From: Anaerolineae bacterium
GTDB lineage: Bacteria > Chloroflexota > Anaerolineae > 4572-78 > J111
Assembly: GCA_023151115.1 (NCBI GenBank)
Contig: JAKLJP010000048.1
Coordinates: 1-53,203 of the forward strand
Direction of reading: 5' to 3'
DNA: 53,203 bases
Shown here piece after piece: positions 48,400 to 53,203 of the stretch. The notes under the pieces are model-generated. The model saw only the letters and a program-made list of their open reading frames with translations. It was not told where the DNA came from and ran no database searches. The position numbers and the translations under genes were made by a program. Numbering within the stretch: the first letter of the stretch is position 1; every line of letters starts with the position of its first letter.

Positions 48400-49344
48400 G
48401 TGGCCGATTTTGCTCAAAAGCGGACAGTTTTGTTTGACCACGATGGCGGGGTGGACGATCTGCTGTCGTTGATGATGGTTCTGGCAATGCCCCACATCGA
48501 ACTGGTTGGGGTGGTCGTTACGCCGGCAGATTGTTTTATCGGACCGGCGACCTCTAGCACCCTTAAAATTCTGCGGTTTTTTAACCGGCTCGATATTGAA
48601 GTTAGCCAGGGGGCGTTGCACGGTGTTCATTCTTTTCCTCGCATCTGGCGTGCCCATGCTTACCCCATTGAAGCCCTGCCAATCCTTAATGAAAATGAAG
48701 AAACTTTGCCCACTCCTGTGCTTGAGACAGGCCACGAATTTATCGCCCGAAAACTGCGAACTGCGACCAAACCGCTGACAGTGCTCATCACCGGGCCGGT
48801 TAGCAACCTGGCCACAGCTTTGACCCTGGAACCTGAACTGGCGGCCAAGATTGAGGAAGTGGTCTGGATGGGCGGCGCCTTGCGCGTAGAGGGCAATGTG
48901 CGGGATTACGAACATAACGGCAGCGCCGAATGGAACGCTTATTGGGACCCGCCGGCCACCTATGCTCTCTGGCAATCGCCCGCCCCGCTGACCATCTTCC
49001 CGCTCGATGCCACCAACCACGTGCCGGTGACACGCGACTTTTTGCAGCGGCTGGCCCGGCAGCGGCGTTACCCTCTCTCTGACCTGGCCGGGCAATGTTG
49101 GGCGCTGACATTGGGGACCATCCCCAGCTATGAGTATATTTATTACATGTGGGACACGCTGACCACTGGCTATTTGGGCGGTCCTCAATTTATTACCTTT
49201 CGAGAGGCGCAGACGGAAGTTGTCGCCGCCGGTCCGAGCGCCGGGCGCATCAAAGAAGTTGAAGAGGGCCGGCTGGTCCGGGCAGCCGATAAGGTAGATG
49301 TTGAAGGGTTTTTAGATTATGTACTGGCGTTGCTGCGACGCTGA
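48400..49344 (+). CDS. Nucleoside hydrolase (inosine-uridine preferring type)
   Basis: A 314-residue nucleoside hydrolase (IU_nuc_hydro), which splits nucleosides into base and ribose in the cytoplasm. The N-terminal calcium loop is DHDGGVDDLLSLMM; the common form is DxDxGxDDxxA, so His and Gly occupy positions that are usually hydrophobic/Pro and Asp/Thr, while the Asp residues at the loop start and end are kept. ITGPVSNLATALTLEP, VVWMGGALRVEGNV, and NAYWDPPATYALWQS (usual EFN(I/F)xxDPEAA) are the other landmarks. The GTG start at 48400 has GGAGG upstream. Its place inside a nucleoside transporter gene set gives an obvious salvage role. Confidence 0.88.
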   Translation: MADFAQKRTVLFDHDGGVDDLLSLMMVLAMPHIELVGVVVTPADCFIGPATSSTLKILRFFNRLDIEVSQGALHGVHSFPRIWRAHAYPIEALPILNENEETLPTPVLETGHEFIARKLRTATKPLTVLITGPVSNLATALTLEPELAAKIEEVVWMGGALRVEGNVRDYEHNGSAEWNAYWDPPATYALWQSPAPLTIFPLDATNHVPVTRDFLQRLARQRRYPLSDLAGQCWALTLGTIPSYEYIYYMWDTLTTGYLGGPQFITFREAQTEVVAAGPSAGRIKEVEEGRLVRAADKVDVEGFLDYVLALLRR

Positions 49345-49352
49345 GACGAAAA

Positions 49353-49808
49353 ATGAGTCCTAAGGAAAATTTGATTAATCAACTTCGCCAAATTTTACCT
49401 GGCATTTTACAGGATACTCCGGTGATGTTGGCTTACCTGTATGGTTCAATCGCAACAGGAAATGCACTCCCAACGAGCGATGTTGACATTGCTTTGGTTT
49501 TATGCCACACCGAAACTGACTCATCGTTGTTGCCAGCAGAACGGTTACAGTTAGAGCTTGCAGTCGAGAGTGCATTGGAGCAGGTTGGCATCCGCAAACC
49601 AGATGTGCGTCTAATTGATAACCTACCAATTCTGTTTCGAGGTCAAGTAGCTTTACAAGGTGTTCGTCTTTTTTCACGGGATGAGGTTGCCCGGGTCGAG
49701 TTTGAGACACGTACCTGGAAAGAATATTTGGATTTTGAACCGGTGATCCAAATGATGCGTCAGGCGTTCTTTAAAGCTATTCAAGAACACGGGTTTAAAT
49801 CAGGATAG
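49353..49808 (+). CDS. mntA: MntA-type nucleotidyltransferase antitoxin
   Basis: A 151-residue minimal nucleotidyltransferase. YLYGSIATGNALPTSDVDIALVL shows the GS-x10-DxD catalytic motif. The family member MntA silences its HepT partner by attaching AMP units to a tyrosine. It is followed by the hepT gene with a one-base overlap (TAGTG), so the pair is translated together. It begins eight bases after the nucleoside hydrolase stop and so sits inside the nucleoside operon, in the same direction. The DNA is more AT-rich than its neighbours, a sign of acquisition. Confidence 0.85.
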   Translation: MSPKENLINQLRQILPGILQDTPVMLAYLYGSIATGNALPTSDVDIALVLCHTETDSSLLPAERLQLELAVESALEQVGIRKPDVRLIDNLPILFRGQVALQGVRLFSRDEVARVEFETRTWKEYLDFEPVIQMMRQAFFKAIQEHGFKSG

Positions 49809-50275
49809 TGGCGAAGATGGTAAATCCTGCCAAGCTCGAAGGGCTGGCTCGTACCTTGCGCGAGTATATAATCCATCTTCAGAACTTGGGACATTTGGGC
49901 AAGGACGCTGTTCTATCTGACCCCTATAAACGTGGGGCGGCCAGATATTATTTGCAGATTGCAATTGAGTGTTGTATTGATATAGGTAATCATATTATTG
50001 CCTCAGAGCAATTTCGCCCACCCACAACCCACCGCGAGACTTTTCAGATTCTACATGAAGTTAGACTCATTCCAGGCGATCTTGCCCTAACACTTCAACA
50101 GATGGCCTCAATGCGTAATCGCCTAGTCCACCTTTATTCAGAGGTAAATGATGAAATTGTGTTTGAAGCCATTTTAAAGGCTCCGGCAGATTGTGAGCAA
50201 TTTGTTCAGCTAATTATTAATTACATGCAAGCGACAGATCAAGGATCTACCCCGCTTGTTAACGGAACCACCTAA
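49808..50275 (+). CDS. hepT: HepT-type HEPN RNase toxin
   Basis: A 155-residue helical HEPN protein of the HepT (DUF86) family. MRNRLVHLYSEV carries the Rx4HxY motif that makes up the RNase centre and the tyrosine AMPylated by MntA. Upstream, AARYYLQIAIECCIDIGNHIIASE is the usual DUF86 core helix. The GTG at 49808 overlaps the mntA stop by one base; an ATG at 49817 is the alternative start. The permease gene follows after 34 bases. Its presence between hydrolase and permease genes is unusual for a nucleoside operon and may be a recent insertion. Confidence 0.86.
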   Translation: MAKMVNPAKLEGLARTLREYIIHLQNLGHLGKDAVLSDPYKRGAARYYLQIAIECCIDIGNHIIASEQFRPPTTHRETFQILHEVRLIPGDLALTLQQMASMRNRLVHLYSEVNDEIVFEAILKAPADCEQFVQLIINYMQATDQGSTPLVNGTT

Positions 50276-50309
50276 TTTTGTAACAAGTTAGCGAGAGGTG
50301 TAAAAATTT

Positions 50310-51503
50310 ATGGAAGCGAGCGCCAAGGTAACCCCCACCGCAACCAAAGGTAAAGAACCCCAGGCCCCCAACCTGCTCAAAGGGCTTTTGGATAATCTCC
50401 TGATTCCGCTTTTGGCAGTGTTTTCGGCTTTGGTGATTGGGGGGATTATCATTGTCGTCACCGATGCCGCCGTTTATGCAGCTTTTCGCGAAGGCGGCCT
50501 GGGCGCGGGCCTGGTCGCAGTCTGGAAAAGTATTGCGGTCGCTTACGGGGCTTTATTTTCAGGTTCATTGGGAGGACCTGGCGCTATCAGCGAAAGCCTG
50601 GTTGCGGCAACGCCCTACATTTTTGCCGGCCTGGCCGTCGCCGTTGGCTTTCGGGGGGGCCTGTTTAATATCGGCGGTGAGGGGCAGTTATTGGTGGGGG
50701 CGGCGGCGGCGGTGATTATTGGCTACAGTTTTCAATTACCGGCTATTATCCATTTGCCCCTGGCTCTATTGGGCGGCATGGCCGGGGGCGCATTGTACGC
50801 CTCCATTCCCGGTATTCTCAAAGCCAAAACCGGCGCGCATGAAGTTATCAACACCATCATGTTGAACTATATTGCCTTTCGCTTTTTTGACTGGGCCTTT
50901 ACCGGCCCCCTGCGCCGGCCCGGCGGGGATAGACCCGTTACCGCCGAGATTTTTCCCAGCGCCTATTTGCCGCAGCTTTTTGAAGGTTATCGTTTTCACT
51001 GGGGCTTCTTTTTGGCCCTGCTGACGGCCTTTGTCATCTGGTGGCTGCTGTTCAAAACAACCCTCGGCTTTGAAATCCGCACTGTCGGGGCTAATCCCAA
51101 TGCTGCCCGCTACGGCGGCATCAAAATCACCCGGATCATCGTTTTGACGATGGCGATTAGTGGTGGTTTGGCCGGACTGGCCGGAACCAATGAGGTTTTG
51201 GGGCTTAACCACTTCCTGGCCGGTGGTTTTTCTTCGGGTTACGGCTTTGATGCGATTGCCCTGGCGCTCCTGGGCAAAAGCCATCCGCTGGGTGTGGTTT
51301 TGGCGGCGCTGCTGTTTGGCACGCTGCGCAACGGGGCCACCCGCATGCAGTCTATCGCCAGCATTCCGATAGACATCATCTCCATTGTGCAAGCCCTGGT
51401 CATCGTCTTTATCGCCGCCCCGGCCATTGTGCGCTGGGTTTATCGAGTCAGGGGCAAATCAGAGGCGGAAGAGGCCACCTTTACCCGCGGGTGGGGCGCG
51501 TGA
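50310..51503 (+). CDS. Nucleoside ABC transporter permease 1
   Basis: A 397-residue permease of the BMP-associated branch (NupB/YufP, BPD_transp_2). About nine membrane helices are predicted. Characteristic are FAGLAVAVGFRGGLFNIGGEGQLLVGA, GAHEVINTIMLNYIAF, ETRTVGANPNAARYGGIK-like (EIRTVGANPNAARYGGI) and GYGFDAIALALLGKSHPLGVVLAALLFGTLRNGA. The N-terminal 35 residues are polar. Together with the next gene it forms the membrane channel for the double ATPase at 46795. The start is ATG 50310; the upstream GCGAGAGGTG provides a weak ribosome-binding site. Confidence 0.9.
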   Translation: MEASAKVTPTATKGKEPQAPNLLKGLLDNLLIPLLAVFSALVIGGIIIVVTDAAVYAAFREGGLGAGLVAVWKSIAVAYGALFSGSLGGPGAISESLVAATPYIFAGLAVAVGFRGGLFNIGGEGQLLVGAAAAVIIGYSFQLPAIIHLPLALLGGMAGGALYASIPGILKAKTGAHEVINTIMLNYIAFRFFDWAFTGPLRRPGGDRPVTAEIFPSAYLPQLFEGYRFHWGFFLALLTAFVIWWLLFKTTLGFEIRTVGANPNAARYGGIKITRIIVLTMAISGGLAGLAGTNEVLGLNHFLAGGFSSGYGFDAIALALLGKSHPLGVVLAALLFGTLRNGATRMQSIASIPIDIISIVQALVIVFIAAPAIVRWVYRVRGKSEAEEATFTRGWGA

Positions 51504-51651
51504 TGCCACGAAGAAACGATGACGCGATGAGGCGAACAGAGGCAGGAATAAAAATCATAACAGGACGAGGATATACTGAGGTTGGAGTTGTCATACGTTT
51601 TTCTCGCCTCCTCGCCTCACTGGACCTCGTCTCTTACCCAGGAGGAACTGA
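51504..51651. other. Gap between the two permease genes
   Basis: It is non-coding and has GAGGCGA/TCGCCTCC words that can pair, another weak reiterated-word hairpin. It ends in the ribosome-binding site CAGGAGGAACTGA of the next gene. Confidence 0.5.
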
Positions 51652-53040
51652 GTGAGTACAGCCGCACTTTCAACCACCAAAGCCCTCGCCATTAGAGATA
51701 GGCGCAGTGTCGGGATGGGCATCTTCTTTCTGTTGGTCGCCCTGGCTATTGTGGTAGCCTTTGCGTTTAACAGTACCGCCGACATGACCACCAGTTTTGG
51801 CTTAAACCCAGGCGCTAAAACCAATGCGCCCCGCTTGGAGGAGTGGGTGCTGCCTACCCAGCAGGTGTTGTGGGCGCTGGCGGTGGTAGTAGCCTTTGCC
51901 GGCGGCTGGCAGTTGGCCCGAGGGTTCAAACGGGTCAACCTGGTCTTGCTGATCGTGGCCCTAATCTTTGTGTTTGCGTTTCTCACCTGGGCTGCCCGCG
52001 GCGAGTCGATGAACCTGTTGGGTATGATTTCGGCGTCATTGCTGCGAGCCGCCCCGATTGCTTTTGGCGCGTTGAGCGGTATTTTGTGCGAACGGGCCGG
52101 GGTGGTTAATATTGCTATTGAAGGCATGATGTTGAGCGGAGCAATGACCGCCGTCGTGGTTTCAAGTATTTTTCGTAATTATGATGCTGTTAACAAAGCA
52201 ACCGGGGACCCTCTTTTCCCCTCCTGGTTGGTCAGCATCGGCCAAAGCCTTGAAGCGGCCAATCTGTCGGACGCAGCCCCCTGGCATTTGTTGTTGGGCT
52301 TATTGGCGGCAATGATGATCGGCGGCTTGTTGGCCGCTTTCCACGCCTGGCTTTCCATCCAGTTCAAGGTAGATCAGATTATCAGCGGCACCGTTATCAA
52401 CATTTTTTCAGCCGGCATGACCAGCTTTCTGAGCCAGCGTTTCTTGCAGCCGATCCAAGACATCAACAGCGGCGGCACCTTCAAAATATTGCCTATTCCC
52501 GGCGTGTCGAGCATCCCCATCATTGGCCCGCTGTTGTTTGAAAACAGCTTGATTATTTATATTTTGTTTGTTCTGGTTATTGCCATCCATGTGATGCTGT
52601 TTTACACCCGCTGGGGATTGCGTACCATTGCGGTGGGTGAGCACCCCAAAGCCGCCGACACCCTGGGCGTGAATGTCTTCAAGATGCGCTATATCAATGT
52701 GATTATGGGCGGTATGGTTGCCGGGATTGGCGGGGCATACTTTACTATCGGCTCGGTGGGCCGCTTTGACGAACTGTTGACCGCCGGTAAAGGCTTCATC
52801 GGCCTGGCGGCCATGATCTTTGGCAAGTGGACACCCTTTGGCGCGTTTGGGGCCTCGCTCATCTTCGGTTTTGCCGACGCCCTCCAGGTGAAACTGCAAG
52901 GATTGGGCATCCAGCAAGTGCCCATCTCCAGCGAGTTTCTACTCATGGCCCCCTACATTGTAACAATGGTCGTGCTGGCCGGCGTCATCGGCCAATCCAT
53001 CCCGCCCGCAGCCGATGGACAGCCGTATGAGAAGGATTAG
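51652..53040 (+). CDS. Nucleoside ABC transporter permease 2
   Basis: A 462-residue permease of the NupC/YufQ type (BPD_transp_2), longer than usual (about 310) through an N-terminal addition of some 130 residues with two or three extra helices (GIFFLLVALAIVVAF and VLWALAVVVAFAGGW). The core begins AAPIAFGALSGILCERAGVVNIAIEGMML and includes VDQIISGTVINIFSAGMTSFL, LRTIAVGEHPKAADTLGVNV and GKGFIGLAAMIFGKWTPFGAFGASLIFGFADAL. The GTG at 51652 follows AGGAGGAACTGA. It is the last gene in the window; a hairpin follows. Confidence 0.9.
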   Translation: MSTAALSTTKALAIRDRRSVGMGIFFLLVALAIVVAFAFNSTADMTTSFGLNPGAKTNAPRLEEWVLPTQQVLWALAVVVAFAGGWQLARGFKRVNLVLLIVALIFVFAFLTWAARGESMNLLGMISASLLRAAPIAFGALSGILCERAGVVNIAIEGMMLSGAMTAVVVSSIFRNYDAVNKATGDPLFPSWLVSIGQSLEAANLSDAAPWHLLLGLLAAMMIGGLLAAFHAWLSIQFKVDQIISGTVINIFSAGMTSFLSQRFLQPIQDINSGGTFKILPIPGVSSIPIIGPLLFENSLIIYILFVLVIAIHVMLFYTRWGLRTIAVGEHPKAADTLGVNVFKMRYINVIMGGMVAGIGGAYFTIGSVGRFDELLTAGKGFIGLAAMIFGKWTPFGAFGASLIFGFADALQVKLQGLGIQQVPISSEFLLMAPYIVTMVVLAGVIGQSIPPAADGQPYEKD

Positions 53041-53055
53041 GCAAACTTACGGCCT

Positions 53056-53103
53056 CGTATTGCGTGTTGCGTGAAAAAAATGGAACACGCAAGACGCAAT
53101 ACG
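53056..53103 (+). terminator. Hairpin after the last permease gene
   Basis: CGTATTGCGTGTTGCGTG pairs with CACGCAAGACGCAATACG with one mismatch, around an A-rich loop. Its words resemble those at 9281-9334. The remaining 100 bases to the window end show nothing recognisable. Confidence 0.7.
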
Positions 53104-53203
53104 AAATTATCGCCCTGTTCTCCGCTTCGGCACTGAGTTCACTAAATGGGATTAGGAAGGTCACGGATAGACCATTGCTAAATGTACTGAATTCTAAAGA
53201 TTT

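Noticed and set aside
1..53203. tRNA or rRNA genes
   Set aside because: No cloverleaf or rRNA-like conserved stretch was recognised by reading. A covariance search would be needed to exclude a tRNA fully.

Overview
The window most resembles a filamentous Chloroflexota genome (Anaerolineae/Caldilineae/Ardenticatenia type). This rests on gene style, not on a marker gene: a Ser/Thr kinase fused to sulfatase-modifying-factor (FGE-like) domains, many stand-alone two-component parts, Thermotoga-like sugar-acid enzymes, and intergenic spaces full of low-complexity hairpin repeats. No rRNA or tRNA was recognised.

Layout. 1-560: 5' part of an IS256-type transposase cut by the window edge. 660-2675: an MFS transporter and a HEPN/MNT pair. 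2880-20900: a large inositol and sugar-acid region. It holds a myo-inositol-type ABC importer, two Gfo/Idh/MocA dehydrogenases, and homologues of the Thermotoga maritima inositol enzymes IolM, IolN and IolO, then UxaE, a UxuB-type SDR and a LarA-like nickel-pincer epimerase. Read together they give inositol -> scyllo-inosose -> 3-dehydro-scyllo-inosose -> 5-keto-L-gluconate -> D-tagaturonate -> D-fructuronate -> D-mannonate, with the LarA homologue possibly making D-gluconate. A GHMP kinase that looks like plant galacturonokinase and a sugar-1-phosphate nucleotidyltransferase sit in the middle on the other strand. A LacI regulator at 19812-20816 heads the cluster. The same near-palindromic operator lies at the start of transcription of both of its predicted TTGACA-N17 promoters, so it probably controls the dehydrogenase/transport operon, the iolM operon and itself.

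21000-28500: a SulP transporter, a response regulator with an added histidine-phosphotransfer-like helix pair, a 1278-residue membrane Ser/Thr kinase, and a receiver-PAS protein. 28890-31800: a SIS-domain sugar isomerase, a DegT aminotransferase, and a frameshifted GxxExxY gene flanked by inverted repeats. 32100-37300: an acyl-CoA dehydrogenase/biotin carboxyl carrier/biotin carboxylase/carboxyltransferase operon of the methylcrotonyl-CoA carboxylase (leucine breakdown) type. 37600-39600: a sensor histidine kinase.

40046-53040 is the most unusual region. One lipoprotein of 1061 residues fuses two BMP-family (nucleoside) binding domains to a PhnD-type (phosphate/phosphite/phosphonate) binding domain. 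It is followed by a PhnC-type ATPase, an enlarged PhnE-type permease, a complete nucleoside ABC transporter (double ATPase and two permeases), a nucleoside hydrolase and a MntA/HepT toxin-antitoxin pair. The arrangement suggests coupled uptake of nucleosides and a phosphorus oxyanion through a single tethered receptor. Most intergenic spaces carry hairpins of short reiterated words, and similar sequence has entered several reading frames.
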